64,000 bases of DNA from Pseudomonas sp. CBZ-4 (GTDB lineage Bacteria; Pseudomonadota; Gammaproteobacteria; Pseudomonadales; Pseudomonadaceae): positions 38,867 to 102,866 of the forward strand of contig NZ_ANNV01000098.1 of NCBI RefSeq assembly GCF_000346755.1. Direction: 5' to 3'. Positions within the stretch are counted from its first letter, which is position 1. Every line of letters begins with the position of its first letter. Positions 1 through 9,525 of the stretch are shown here, one piece after another. Below the pieces are notes generated by a model that searched no databases, was not told the DNA's origin, and saw only the letters and a program-made list of their open reading frames with translations. Made by a program: the position numbers and the translations under genes.

Positions 1-1
1 A

Positions 2-1357
2 GCGCTGCTGGCGCACGTCAGCGGGGGCGACGCCGCAGCGGTGACACTGGCGGTGGATGCCGCCAGTGCCGCCTTTGCCGACTGGTCGAAAAGCACCGGG
101 CGTGATCGCGCCGCGCTGTTGCGCAAGATCGCCGAGGGCGTGGGCGCGCAGCGTGAACAACTGATGCACCTGCAATCGAGCAACAACGGCAAGCCGCTAT
201 TCGAAGCGGGTATCGATGTGGATGACGTGATCGCCACCTTCGAGTACTACGCCGCTATCGCCGAAGACATGGATGCCGAGCAAGACCGCCCAGTGGAACT
301 GCCCAATACGGATTTCAGCGCACGTCTGCGCCGTGAACCCTGCGGCGTGGTCGGGCTGATCGTGCCGTGGAATTTCCCGATGGTGACCACCGCCTGGAAA
401 CTGGCACCGGCTCTCGCCGCCGGTTGCTGCGTGGTGCTCAAACCGTCGGAAGTCACGCCGCTGGCCGAACTGCAACTGGCGCGGATCATCGCCGACGCGG
501 GCTTGCCGGCGGGCGTGTTCAACCTGGTATGCGGCACTGGCCTGGCGGTGGGCGCACCGCTGGCGGCGGACCCTCGGGTGGCGAAGATTTCCTTCACCGG
601 CAGCAACGCGGTGGGCGTGCAGGTGATGCAACGCGCGGCCGAAACCATCAAGGGCGTGAGCCTGGAATTGGGCGGTAAATCTTCGCTACTGGTATTGGCC
701 GATGCCGACCTCGACCTGGCCGTGGAGCTGGCGTGTGGCGGTGGCTTTTTCAATGCCGGGCAGATGTGTTCGGCGACCAGTCGTGTGTTGGTGGCTGACA
801 ATTTGGCGGACGAATTCCTACTGCGTTTGCAGCTTCGGGCTGAAGGCATTCGTGTCGCCGCCCCCTTTGCCGACGACGTGGAAATGGGCGCGCTGATCAA
901 CCGCGCGCAGTACCAGCGGGTGCTCGGGCATATCCAGCGCGGCATCAAGGACGGCGCACGGTTGCTGTGTGGCGGGGAGCGTCCGGCGGGGCTGGAGAAA
1001 GGCTTTTTCATTCGGCCGACGGTGTTCACCGAGGTGCCGCTGGACAGTGCGTTGTGGAACGAAGAAATCTTTGGCCCGGTGTTGTGTGTCAGACGTTTTG
1101 CCACTGAGGACGAGGCTGTTGCCTTGGCCAACGACAGCGATTTCGGCCTGGTGGCCAGCGTGGTCAGTGGCGATGCCGACACCGCCGAGCGCGTGGCCAA
1201 TGCCTTGCAGGCCGGGCTGGTGTGGATCAACGCGCCGCAGGTGATCTTCCCGCAGACGGCGTGGGGCGGCTACAAGCAGAGCAGCATCGGGAGAGAGCTG
1301 GGGCCGTGGGGGTTGGCGGCGTTTCAGGAGATCAAGCATGTGATCAGATCCATCTGA
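2..1357 (+). CDS. Aldehyde dehydrogenase, betaine-aldehyde type (5' partial)
   Basis: NAD(P)-dependent aldehyde dehydrogenase oxidising an aldehyde to the acid. The reading frame is open from base 2, so the true start lies upstream of the window; an internal GTG at 41 is not the start. Family landmarks are in order: the VPWNFP cofactor-binding segment, the KPSEVTP segment, FTGS, the LELGGKS general-base region, the catalytic cysteine in GQMCS (codon at 767-769) and NEEIFGPV near the C-terminus. The closest family is betaine-aldehyde dehydrogenase-like, but substrate cannot be read from sequence. A REP hairpin pair follows the stop. Confidence 0.85.
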   Translation, partial: ALLAHVSGGDAAAVTLAVDAASAAFADWSKSTGRDRAALLRKIAEGVGAQREQLMHLQSSNNGKPLFEAGIDVDDVIATFEYYAAIAEDMDAEQDRPVELPNTDFSARLRREPCGVVGLIVPWNFPMVTTAWKLAPALAAGCCVVLKPSEVTPLAELQLARIIADAGLPAGVFNLVCGTGLAVGAPLAADPRVAKISFTGSNAVGVQVMQRAAETIKGVSLELGGKSSLLVLADADLDLAVELACGGGFFNAGQMCSATSRVLVADNLADEFLLRLQLRAEGIRVAAPFADDVEMGALINRAQYQRVLGHIQRGIKDGARLLCGGERPAGLEKGFFIRPTVFTEVPLDSALWNEEIFGPVLCVRRFATEDEAVALANDSDFGLVASVVSGDADTAERVANALQAGLVWINAPQVIFPQTAWGGYKQSSIGRELGPWGLAAFQEIKHVIRSI

Positions 1358-1390
1358 CACCGAAAATCCCCCTGTGAAATGAGGAACAAC

Positions 1391-1480
1391 TGTGGGAGCT
1401 GGCTTGCCTGCGATAGCGGTGTATCAGTCGCTGGAGATGTTGACTGATGGACCGCTATCGCAGGCAAGCCAGCTCCCACA
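1391..1480. repeat. REP element, inverted pair
   Basis: Two arms of TGTGGGAGCTGGCTTGCCTG type (1391-1419 and 1452-1480) face each other across about 32 bases and would form a long hairpin. The same repeat recurs near 5974, 53343, 58065 and 63950. It sits between two same-strand genes and could act as a transcript-end or mRNA-stability structure. Confidence 0.85.
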
Positions 1481-1613
1481 TAAACCAGTTTCCACATTTA
1501 GAGAAGTGGTGTTTCAGAGACCCGCATTTTTTCAATAGTGCCTGCGACTTTCTCATTTGCCCCCCCTGCCCCGCCCATGGCCTGATTCGCCCTCGCTCAT
1601 TCAAGGCAGGCCC

Positions 1614-2801
1614 ATGGAAAACGTTCAGGCAAAACCCACCACCGCCGTTTGGCTGATGATCAGCGTGGTGCTGGTCGCCCTTAACCTGCGTCCGTCGATG
1701 GCGGCCGTGGGCCCGTTGCTGTCGTCGATTCGTGGCGATGTGCCGCTGAGTTTCAGCAGCGCCGCGCTGCTGACCATGTTGCCGGTGATGGCCATGGGGC
1801 TGGCGATGTTTTTTGGCATGGGCGTGGCCAGGCGCCTCGGTGAGCACCGCAGCATTGTGCTGTCGCTGGTGGTGATTGGCGTGGCGACGCTGTCGCGGCT
1901 GTTCCTGGATTCGGCGCTGGAGCTGATCGTCAGCGCGATTGCCGCCGGGGTCGGGATTGCCTTGATCCAGGCGTTGATGCCGGCGCTGATCAAGTCGCGG
2001 TTCAGCGCCAACGTTTCGCTGTTCATGGGTTTGTACGTGACCGCCATCATGGGCGGCGCGGCGCTGGCGGCGTCGTTCGCGCCGTTCGTGCAGGTGCAGA
2101 CCGGCAGCTGGCGGATCGGCCTGGCGGTGTGGGCGGTGCTCGCCGGGTTGGCGCTGGTGTTCTGGTACGCGCAACGCGCGGCATTGCCGCCGTTGCCACA
2201 GGCCGGTTCCGCTCAGCAGGAGTCGTTTTTCGGCAACCGGCGCGCCTGGCTGCTGGCGATCTTTTTTGGTCTCGGTACGGCGTCCTACACCTGCGTACTC
2301 GCCTGGCTGGCGCCGTACTACGTGGAGCAAGGCTGGAGTGAACAGAACGCCGGTTTGCTGCTGGGCTTTTTGACCGCGATGGAAGTGGTCTCCGGCCTGG
2401 TCACCCCGGCCATCGCCAACCGGCGCCAGGATAAACGCGGCGTGGTCGCGGTGCTGCTGGTGCTGATCATCCTCGGCTTCTGCGGCCTGATCCTCAGCCC
2501 GCAACACCTCAGCCTGTTGTGGCCGTGCCTGCTGGGCCTGGGCATTGGCGGCCTGTTCCCGATGAGCCTGATCCTGTCCCTCGACCACCTGGACAACCCG
2601 CGCCGCGCCGGCGGCCTGACGGCCTTTGTGCAAGGTATCGGCTACCTGATCGCGGGCTTGTCACCGCTGATCGCCGGGATGATCCGTGACCAGTTGGGCA
2701 GCTTCGAATGGGCCTGGTGGGCGCTGACGGCGGTGGTGGTGGTGATGCTGCTGATCGTCACACGCTTCAATCCCCAGCATTACGCGCGGCATATCCGCTG
2801 A
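1614..2801 (+). CDS. MFS transporter, CynX/NimT family
   Basis: Inner-membrane major facilitator of about 395 residues with roughly twelve hydrophobic segments. The motif LNLRPSMAAVGPLL near the N-terminus is typical of the CynX/NimT (cyanate/nitroimidazole) branch. I chose the ATG at 1614 because AAGGCAGG lies just upstream and the first membrane span begins within 15 residues; an in-frame start 57 bases earlier would add a proline-rich tail with no ribosome site. Substrate unknown. It is followed by a LysR-type regulator on the same strand, a common pairing. Confidence 0.8.
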   Translation: MENVQAKPTTAVWLMISVVLVALNLRPSMAAVGPLLSSIRGDVPLSFSSAALLTMLPVMAMGLAMFFGMGVARRLGEHRSIVLSLVVIGVATLSRLFLDSALELIVSAIAAGVGIALIQALMPALIKSRFSANVSLFMGLYVTAIMGGAALAASFAPFVQVQTGSWRIGLAVWAVLAGLALVFWYAQRAALPPLPQAGSAQQESFFGNRRAWLLAIFFGLGTASYTCVLAWLAPYYVEQGWSEQNAGLLLGFLTAMEVVSGLVTPAIANRRQDKRGVVAVLLVLIILGFCGLILSPQHLSLLWPCLLGLGIGGLFPMSLILSLDHLDNPRRAGGLTAFVQGIGYLIAGLSPLIAGMIRDQLGSFEWAWWALTAVVVVMLLIVTRFNPQHYARHIR

Positions 2802-2938
2802 GGTCGTGTTGCTAACAGTATTTGTCCCACGCCAAACATAGAATCGCCCTACAGAGCTTTCTAATGGCACGACCGTTCCGTTAAGCTTTTGCGCTGTCTT
2901 GTACTGAGTTCGGTACAACGGGTTTACGGACGAAACCG

Positions 2939-3874
2939 ATGTTAAACAGTAACTTGCTCAGAAAGCTCGATATGCAGGACCTGATGGTGTTTATCGCCGT
3001 CTACGACCAGAGCAGCGTTACCGATGTGTCCGAAACGTTGTTCGTCAGCCAGTCCACCGTGAGCTACAGCCTGAAGAAACTGCGCACCAGTTTTGAAGAT
3101 GAGTTGTTTATCAACACGCGGGCGGGCATGCGTCCGACGTACAAGGCCACCAGCATGTATGGCCATGTGCAGAAGATCCTCGAAAGCATCAACCTGTGCC
3201 ACGCCGGTGGCCAGGCGTTCGATCCGACGCAAAAGGCGGTGACCTTCAATGTGTGCGCGCCGGAATACTTCGAACAGTTGATCCTGCCGCGCCTGCTGAA
3301 GACCTTCGACCGCGCCGACCTGCCGGTGATCGTCAATGTGCAGAAGCTGGAAACCGACATCCCCGCCGACGACCTGCGTGAAGGCCGCCTGGACCTGGTG
3401 ATCTGCTTCGGCCCGAACTTTCACCGCGCCCACAAAGACTTCAAGACGCAGATGCTGCTGGAAGACGACCTGGTGTGTGTGTTCGACAAGCGCTCAGCGC
3501 CGAGGGAGCCGGCGTTCAGCCTGCAATCCTTTGTCGAACGGCGCCATGTGTTTCCCACGCCGTGGACGTCCGACACCAACATGATCGACGGCTGGCTGGG
3601 GCGCCAGGCCCACAAGCGCCAGGTGATCGCCCGCGCCAACAGCTACGGCGCGGCGCTGAAGATGATCACCGGCACTGACTTCATCGTGACCCTGCCGCGC
3701 CGCGTGCAAAAACTGCTGGCACCGGCCAGCGTGTTTGGCCATTGCGAAGCGCCCAACGGGTTGCCGGGGTTCACCCTGGACATGCAGTGGAATGAAACCA
3801 GTGAACAGGACAGTGCCAATACCTGGTTTCGTGAGCAGGTGGTGAAGGTGTGCGCGGATCAGGGCTTGTTGTAA
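2939..3874 (+). CDS. LysR-type transcriptional regulator
   Basis: Protein of 311 residues with an N-terminal winged helix-turn-helix (about residues 10-70; VSQSTVSYSLKKL is the recognition region) and a C-terminal effector-binding domain. It resembles the NodD/LeuO-like branch, with the DMQDLMVFIAVYD opening. Effector and targets unknown. It could regulate the MFS gene just upstream or the convergent isomerase gene downstream, whose stop lies only a few bases away. Confidence 0.85.
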   Translation: MLNSNLLRKLDMQDLMVFIAVYDQSSVTDVSETLFVSQSTVSYSLKKLRTSFEDELFINTRAGMRPTYKATSMYGHVQKILESINLCHAGGQAFDPTQKAVTFNVCAPEYFEQLILPRLLKTFDRADLPVIVNVQKLETDIPADDLREGRLDLVICFGPNFHRAHKDFKTQMLLEDDLVCVFDKRSAPREPAFSLQSFVERRHVFPTPWTSDTNMIDGWLGRQAHKRQVIARANSYGAALKMITGTDFIVTLPRRVQKLLAPASVFGHCEAPNGLPGFTLDMQWNETSEQDSANTWFREQVVKVCADQGLL

Positions 3875-3878
3875 TCCA

Positions 3879-4241
3879 TCAGCCGATGGCGACTTTGCTG
3901 TAGGAATCGCGATCCATGTCTACCAGCAGGACACTCAGCTGAACCTGGATACCCTCTGGCCAGTCGCCCAGATCCTGCAAGGCTGCCAGCAGGCTTTCCG
4001 ACAACTGCTTCTTGACCTGCGGCGAGCGACCGCTGAGCAGTGACAACTTCACCGCGACAAAGCCGCGTGGATCGAGGGACGTGCCCACCTGGAAAGTCTC
4101 AACCTTGACCGCTCGACTTTTGATATCGAATTCGGACCCGAACTGGCCAGACACCATCAGCACGTTATTGAGCCGCAACAGGGTTTTCTCAACGGCAAGG
4201 CCTGTCAGGTTGGCGGTGTATTCCAGGTGCAGGTGTGGCAT
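3879..4241 (-). CDS. 5-carboxymethyl-2-hydroxymuconate delta-isomerase family protein
   Basis: Small cytoplasmic enzyme of 120 residues. The start MPHLHLEYT is diagnostic of the CHMI family, where the proline after the initiator methionine becomes the catalytic N-terminal base, as in tautomerases. The ATG at 4241 is chosen because it puts Pro in that position and has GGAG upstream; an in-frame extension to 4325 would destroy it. CHMI acts in homoprotocatechuate (4-hydroxyphenylacetate) degradation, but no other hpa genes are visible, so the physiological substrate is uncertain. The LysR gene upstream on the same strand may co-transcribe with it. Confidence 0.8.
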   Translation of the reverse strand: MPHLHLEYTANLTGLAVEKTLLRLNNVLMVSGQFGSEFDIKSRAVKVETFQVGTSLDPRGFVAVKLSLLSGRSPQVKKQLSESLLAALQDLGDWPEGIQVQLSVLLVDMDRDSYSKVAIG

Positions 4242-4296
4242 GGGTGGCTCCGAGACAAACGTGGGAAGATTCCTAGATATATCACGGATAAAACCC

Positions 4297-5220
4297 TCAG
4301 GCTTGGCTTGCCTGCCCCCGGTCACTCATAAACGCTTCCAGCCGTGAGCGCACCCAGCGCTCGGCCGGGTCGGTGTCCACATGGCTGAGCCAGACCATGG
4401 ACAAATCCAGGGTCGGCGTCTCGAACGGAAACGGCTCACAAAACAAGTGGCCCGACACGGCCATAGCCTCGGCGGTGTAGTCCGGCAGGCTGGCGATCAG
4501 GTCGGTGCCGGCCAGCAGCGCCGGCAACGCGCTGTATTGCGGCACCGACAACACCACCTGGCGCTTGCGACCGATTTCCGCCAGCCACTCATCGGCAAAA
4601 CCCGACACGTTGGCGGTGTGGGACACCAGCACATGGGGGCGTGAGCAATATTCATCGAGGGTCAGCGGTGTGTCGGACGCGTCGGCACGCAGGATGCGCG
4701 GGAGGATATGGCGCAGCAGCTTGCGCTTGGCATTCGCCGGCAGGCCACGGGTCTGGGTGATGCCCACGGTGATGTCACCGGACGCGAGCAGATCGGGAAT
4801 GCGCCAGTAGTCCACATGCTGCACCACGAACACCACATTCGGCGCTTCCTGGCGCAAGCTGCGCAGCAACGGTGGCAACAGGCCAAACTCGACATCATCG
4901 GACAGGCCGATGCGAAAGGTCATGGTGCTGATGGACGGGTCGAAGTCGTGGGTCAGGCTCAAGGCCGACGACAGCGAATCCAGGGCCGGCGACAGGTGCT
5001 GGATGATTTCCTCGGCGCGCGCCGTGGGTTCCATGCGGTGGCCGACGCGAATGAACAGCGGGTCGTTGAACAAGGTGCGCAAACGGTTGAGCGCCGAACT
5101 GATGGTGGGCTGGCCGAGAAACAGCTTTTCGGCGACCCGCGTGACGTTGCGCTCCAGCATCAGTGCTTCGAAGACCACCATCAGGTTGATGTCGGCCTTG
5201 CGTAATTCATTGCGATTCAT
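4297..5220 (-). CDS. LysR-type transcriptional regulator
   Basis: Protein of 307 residues with an N-terminal DNA-binding domain (GQPTISSALNRLR recognition helix, about residues 30-45) and a substrate-binding-like C-terminal domain. The start at ATG 5220 is preferred over an in-frame TTG at 5241 because GGGCAGG lies upstream of the ATG. It reads toward the CHMI-like gene 55 bp downstream, so the pair may be one transcription unit. Ligand unknown. Confidence 0.85.
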   Translation of the reverse strand: MNRNELRKADINLMVVFEALMLERNVTRVAEKLFLGQPTISSALNRLRTLFNDPLFIRVGHRMEPTARAEEIIQHLSPALDSLSSALSLTHDFDPSISTMTFRIGLSDDVEFGLLPPLLRSLRQEAPNVVFVVQHVDYWRIPDLLASGDITVGITQTRGLPANAKRKLLRHILPRILRADASDTPLTLDEYCSRPHVLVSHTANVSGFADEWLAEIGRKRQVVLSVPQYSALPALLAGTDLIASLPDYTAEAMAVSGHLFCEPFPFETPTLDLSMVWLSHVDTDPAERWVRSRLEAFMSDRGQASQA

Positions 5221-5348
5221 CGGCGCCTGCCCCTTCCCCAAGACAAGCCGCAGTTTAGAAAGCCCGTGGGGCTGCGTCTATGTGCACACTGTTCATCGGA
5301 GGGCTTTGGGACTATAAATCAGCTTTCCCGGGTCACAGGAACACCATC

Positions 5349-5528
5349 GTGCTGGTCATTATTGCCTTGGCCATTGTCGTGGCCGGGTTCTGCCTGTGGG
5401 TTATCCGATTTGTCGCACACCCCACGGTGAGGACATTGCTGCGGGTATTTGTCGGTTTGTGCCTGGCGGCACTGTTAGCTTTCCTGGTGCTGGCCTGGGG
5501 GTTTCCCATTGCGCTGTTGGTCTCATAA
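5349..5528 (+). CDS. Small two-span membrane protein
   Basis: Peptide of about 59 residues made almost entirely of two hydrophobic segments separated by a short basic loop (HPTVRTLLR). I place the start at GTG 5349, eight bases after CAGGA; the frame is open upstream to 5280 but that stretch is hydrophilic and has no ribosome site. Function unknown. It precedes the VOC-family gene by 40 bp on the same strand. Confidence 0.55.
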   Translation: MLVIIALAIVVAGFCLWVIRFVAHPTVRTLLRVFVGLCLAALLAFLVLAWGFPIALLVS

Positions 5529-5568
5529 CCCAACTTACTGTCACTCTTTGAGCAAGGAACGCTGAATC

Positions 5569-5961
5569 ATGAAATTTGCGTACACCATCCTCTACGTGCC
5601 CGACGTGGCCGCCTCCCTGGAATTTTTCGAAAAGGCCTTCGGTTTCAGTCGCCGTTTCCTGCATGAGTCGGGGACGTACGGTGAGCTGGAAACCGGTGAG
5701 ACCACCCTTTCGTTTGCCGCGCATGAACTGGGCGAGATGAATTTCAAGGGCGGGCATGTGCAGGCGCATGCGTCCAAACAACCCTTGGGCATGGAGGTGG
5801 GGTTTGTGACTGAAGATGTGCTTGTCGCCCATGCCAACGCTCTTGCGCAGGGCGCCACCGAGTTGTCGGCCCCGAGCGCCAAGCCTTGGGGGCAAGTGGT
5901 GTCTTATGTGCGTTGCCCGGATGGCACATTGGTGGAGCTGTGTACCCCCATTCAGGGCTGA
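5569..5961 (+). CDS. VOC family (glyoxalase/bleomycin-resistance) protein
   Basis: A 130-residue vicinal-oxygen-chelate fold protein. The opening FAYTILYVPDVAASLEFFEKAFGF is the typical first beta-alpha-beta unit, and the C-terminal VRCPDGTLVELC carries the glutamate that often binds metal. Members are lyases, dioxygenases or resistance proteins; sequence alone does not say which. A REP pair follows. Confidence 0.8.
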   Translation: MKFAYTILYVPDVAASLEFFEKAFGFSRRFLHESGTYGELETGETTLSFAAHELGEMNFKGGHVQAHASKQPLGMEVGFVTEDVLVAHANALAQGATELSAPSAKPWGQVVSYVRCPDGTLVELCTPIQG

Positions 5962-5973
5962 ACATAGAGCCCC

Positions 5974-6079
5974 TGTGGGAGCTGGCTTGCCTGCGATGGC
6001 GGAGGGTCAGCCAATGAATTCATAGCTGACCCTCCGCTATCGCGGGCAAGCCCGCTCCCACACAAGCCAGCTCCCACAG
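5974..6079. repeat. REP element cluster
   Basis: A forward arm at 5974-6000 (TGTGGGAGCTGGCTTGCCTG) faces a reverse arm at about 6036-6062. A partial third copy of the outer half (AGCCAGCTCCCACAG) abuts the reverse arm. It lies between convergent genes. Confidence 0.8.
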
Positions 6080-6103
6080 GAATGACCTTCGCTGTCTGAC
6101 GGA

Positions 6104-6247
6104 TCAGGGCTTGAGCGGCCGCTCCTGATCCCGTTCGGAAAGTTCTGTACCGTCATCCGGATGCTTCCAGGTCTGTGGCTTTTCTTCCTCTCGTCGCCGA
6201 GGCTGCTCAGCCTTTGGCGCTTCCCGTGGTTTCTGTTCGTCAGTCAT
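6104..6247 (-). CDS. Small hydrophilic hypothetical protein (47 aa)
   Basis: ATG at 6247 preceded by ACAGGAGATGG, a strong ribosome site; TGA at 6104. The product is rich in Lys, Arg, Glu and Pro (it begins MTDEQKPREAPKAEQPRRR), has no membrane span and is probably disordered. Function unknown. It lies between a REP cluster and the promoter region of the divergent MFS gene. Confidence 0.65.
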   Translation of the reverse strand: MTDEQKPREAPKAEQPRRREEEKPQTWKHPDDGTELSERDQERPLKP

Positions 6248-6445
6248 GTCCATCTCCTGTCCTTAAGAATGGGTCGCACCTTCAAGCATAGAACAGGGCC
6301 GGCCTTTTCGACGGGTCTGGCGATTGATAGCCAATGCGCATTAATCCATCCAAAATTGTCACTTATCATTTCTAAATGTGTCAGCCACTATCCTAGGTCT
6401 TAGGCGAAACAAGCACTTCAAAAAGAACGCTGGAGACACAAAACC

Positions 6446-7750
6446 ATGACTAGCCCTACCAGGCCCGACGCTGCCCGCTCGAAAGTTGGCGCGGTATTTC
6501 GCGTTACTTCGGGCAACTTCCTCGAACAGTTCGACTTCTTCCTGTTCGGTTTCTACGCCACCTACATCGCTGCCGCGTTCTTCCCCGCCGCTAATGAGTT
6601 TGCGTCATTAATGATGACCTTCGCCGTGTTCGGCGCGGGCTTCCTGATGCGTCCGCTGGGCGCGATCATTCTGGGTGCCTACATCGATGACGTCGGCCGC
6701 CGCAAAGGGTTGATCGTGACCCTGTCGATCATGGCCAGCGGTACGCTGCTGATCGTGCTGGTGCCGGGTTATCACACCATTGGCTTGTGGGCCCCGCTGC
6801 TGGTGCTGCTGGGCCGCCTGCTGCAAGGCTTCTCGGCCGGTGCGGAACTCGGCGGTGTGTCGGTGTACCTGGCGGAAATGGCCACCCCGGGCCGCAAAGG
6901 CTTCTACACCAGCTGGCAATCGGGCAGCCAACAGATCTCCATCGTGGTCGCCGCCGCGCTGGGTTATGGCTTGAACGTGTGGATGGAACCGGCCGTGGTG
7001 GCCGATTGGGGCTGGCGCATTCCGTTTGCCGTCGGTTGCGTGATCATTCCGTTTATCTTTGTGCTGCGCCGCAACCTGCAGGAAACCGAAGAGTTCGCCA
7101 ACCGCAAGCATCGCCCGACCATGCGCGAAGTGCTGGCCACCCTGGTGACGAACTGGACCGTGGTCATCGGCGGCATGCTCATGGTGGCGATGACCACCAC
7201 CGCGTTCTACCTGATCACCGTGTACGCGCCGACCTTCGGCAAGACCGTGCTGCAACTGAGTACCTCCGATGCGTTGCTGGTGACGTTGCTGGTGGCCGTG
7301 TCGAACTTTGTCTGGCTGCCCATCGGCGGCACCCTGAGCGACCGTTTCGGCCGCAAGCCGGTGCTGATCGCCATGACCACGCTGACTGTTCTGACGGCTT
7401 ATCCAGCGCTGTCCTACGTGGTCAACGCGCCCAGCTTTGCCCATATGCTGGAGACCCTGCTGTGGTTCTCCTTCCTCTATGGCATGTACAACGGCGCGAT
7501 GATCCCGGCGCTCACCGAGATCATGCCGGTGGAAGTGCGGGTGGCGGGTTTCTCCCTGGCCTATAGCCTGGCGACCGCGATCTTTGGCGGCTTCACCCCG
7601 GCGATCTCCACCTGGTTCATCCACATCACCGCAGACAAGGCCTCGCCGGCCTACTGGATGATGTTCGCGGCAGCCTGCGCCCTGTGCTCGACCCTGGCGT
7701 TGTATCGCCGCGCCAACACGCGCGGGCAGGTGATGCAGGAGGCTTCGTAA
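6446..7750 (+). CDS. MFS transporter, citrate/tricarballylate-type (MHS family)
   Basis: Inner-membrane symporter of 434 residues with twelve predicted spans. The N-terminal [20 protein letters not shown] and the loop [20 protein letters not shown] are typical of the metabolite:H+ symporter group that includes citrate/tricarballylate carriers. Its stop codon overlaps the start of the next gene (TAATG), so the two are translationally coupled. The divergently facing LysR gene beyond the pair is a plausible regulator. Substrate inferred only at family level. Confidence 0.8.
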   Translation: MTSPTRPDAARSKVGAVFRVTSGNFLEQFDFFLFGFYATYIAAAFFPAANEFASLMMTFAVFGAGFLMRPLGAIILGAYIDDVGRRKGLIVTLSIMASGTLLIVLVPGYHTIGLWAPLLVLLGRLLQGFSAGAELGGVSVYLAEMATPGRKGFYTSWQSGSQQISIVVAAALGYGLNVWMEPAVVADWGWRIPFAVGCVIIPFIFVLRRNLQETEEFANRKHRPTMREVLATLVTNWTVVIGGMLMVAMTTTAFYLITVYAPTFGKTVLQLSTSDALLVTLLVAVSNFVWLPIGGTLSDRFGRKPVLIAMTTLTVLTAYPALSYVVNAPSFAHMLETLLWFSFLYGMYNGAMIPALTEIMPVEVRVAGFSLAYSLATAIFGGFTPAISTWFIHITADKASPAYWMMFAAACALCSTLALYRRANTRGQVMQEAS

Positions 7751-8502
7751 TGAAGCTTATGCCCCTGATGGCCCTGGCTTTCGGCGCGCTGGCGCTGACG
7801 GCCCAGGCCGAAGAGCTCAAGGTGATGACCTCCGGCGGCTTCACCGCTGCCTATAAACTGCTGGGCCCGCAGTATGCCCAGCAGAGTGGCGACACCTTGG
7901 ACACCATCCTCGGCCCGTCGATGGGCAAGGCGCCGGAAGCGATTCCCAACCGCCTGGCCCGTGGCGAACATGCGGACGTGGTGATCATGGTCGGCTATGC
8001 CCTCGATGAGTTGATCAAACAAGGCAAGGTTGACAAGGCCTCCCGCGTGGAACTGGCGGACTCGCGCATCGGCCTGGTGGTGAAGGCCGGCGCGGCCAAA
8101 CCGGCGATCGGCACCGATGCCGAACTCAAGGCCGTGCTCAGCCAGGCCAAGTCGGTGGCGTATTCCGACAGCGCCAGCGGCGTGTATGTGCAGAAGGAGT
8201 TGTTCCACAAACTCGGCATGCCGGCCAAGGGCAACATGATCGAACGCATCCCGGTGGCCTCCGTGGTGGCCAAGGGGGACTACGAAGTCGGTCTGCAACA
8301 GGTCGCGGAATTGTTACCGGTGCCGGGGGTGACTTACGTCGGCAAGATCCCGGAAGACGTGCAATCGGTGACGCGTTTTGCGGCGGGCATTCCGGTGAAT
8401 GCCGAACATCCGGCCGAGGCCAAGGCGCTGCTGCAATTCCTCGCCTCGCCCGCAGCACAACCGGTGGTGCAGTCCACCGGGCTGGACTCGGTGTCACGCT
8501 GA
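7750..8502 (+). CDS. ModA-like extracellular solute-binding protein
   Basis: Periplasmic protein of 250 residues with a clear Sec signal peptide ([20 protein letters not shown], cleavage about residue 20) followed by a type II binding-protein fold like molybdate-binding ModA (LKVMTSGGFTAAY...). The ATG overlaps the stop of the MFS gene. No ABC permease or ATPase gene is nearby, so it is an orphan binding protein in an operon with a secondary transporter. Its 3' end overlaps the convergent LysR gene by 9 bp. Confidence 0.8.
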   Translation: MKLMPLMALAFGALALTAQAEELKVMTSGGFTAAYKLLGPQYAQQSGDTLDTILGPSMGKAPEAIPNRLARGEHADVVIMVGYALDELIKQGKVDKASRVELADSRIGLVVKAGAAKPAIGTDAELKAVLSQAKSVAYSDSASGVYVQKELFHKLGMPAKGNMIERIPVASVVAKGDYEVGLQQVAELLPVPGVTYVGKIPEDVQSVTRFAAGIPVNAEHPAEAKALLQFLASPAAQPVVQSTGLDSVSR

Positions 8503-9396
8503 CCGAAACGGCATCTCCCGCACCAACCGCTCCAACTCCAGCGCCGCCGGTGGCAATGTCCGCCCGCGGCGTTTGATCAAGCCCACATTGCGCATCACCT
8601 GCGGCTCCACCAGCGGCACGCTGACCAGAATCGGATGCTCGTTCGCCGGCATGGCAATCGATGGCACCATCGCCACCCCAAGCCCCGCCTCCACCAGGCC
8701 GATCATGGTGGTCACGTGGTGCGTCTCGCAGATGCTCGGCTTTTTCACCCGCACGCCACGCAGCGCCTGATCCAGCAGGAAACGGTTGCCGGAGGTCTTG
8801 TCCACGGTGATGTAGTCGTGCTCGTAGGCTTCGGCCCACGGCACGCTCTCGCGCCCCGCCAGCGGATGATCGCGACGACAGGCCAGCACATAGCGCTCCT
8901 GCAACAGCAACTCGAACTCCACTTCGTCGGCCAGGCTGCCGCTGAAACTCACGCCGAAATCCGCCTCGCCACTTTCCACCGCATTGCACACCTCGCCGGC
9001 ACTGGCATCCAGCACACGCAGGCGAATCTTCGGATACAGCTTGTGGAATTCGGAGATCACGTGGGGCATGAAGTAGTACGCGGTAGACGGCACACAGGCG
9101 ATGGTGACGTTGCCCATGCGCGTCGAGGCCACGTTGCTGATGCCCATCAGCGCGATGTCGAGGTCGTCGAGCATGCGCTCCACCTGCGGCAGGAACGCGC
9201 GCCCGACCATGGTCAGGCTGACTCGCCGCGTGGTGCGTTCGAACAGCTTGACGTCGAGGGCGGACTCCAGTTTTTCGATGCGCCGGCTGAGGGCTGGCTG
9301 CGAAATCCGGATAGCCTCGGCGGCGCCGCGAAAACTGCCCTTGTCCACCACGGCGCGAAAGGCTTGGAGATCGTTGAGGTCGAAGTTGATGATCAC
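8494..9396 (-). CDS. LysR-type transcriptional regulator
   Basis: Protein of 300 residues. N-terminal winged helix (FRGAAEAIRISQPALSRRIE, about residues 22-42), then the effector-binding domain with the usual GSFSG-like beta strands. It converges on the MFS/binding-protein operon and is a likely regulator of it, though the ligand is unknown. Confidence 0.87.
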   Translation of the reverse strand: MIINFDLNDLQAFRAVVDKGSFRGAAEAIRISQPALSRRIEKLESALDVKLFERTTRRVSLTMVGRAFLPQVERMLDDLDIALMGISNVASTRMGNVTIACVPSTAYYFMPHVISEFHKLYPKIRLRVLDASAGEVCNAVESGEADFGVSFSGSLADEVEFELLLQERYVLACRRDHPLAGRESVPWAEAYEHDYITVDKTSGNRFLLDQALRGVRVKKPSICETHHVTTMIGLVEAGLGVAMVPSIAMPANEHPILVSVPLVEPQVMRNVGLIKRRGRTLPPAALELERLVREMPFRSA

Positions 9397-9525
9397 GAGG
9401 AGGGGCCAGTGAGGTCGATTTGCCGGACAGTATCGTACGAATATCCCGACAACAGGCCTACGCGCATTTAAAAAAACCCCTCACCTGCGTAGTCTGCATG
9501 CCGAATCCAATTGACTGAGCGATCA

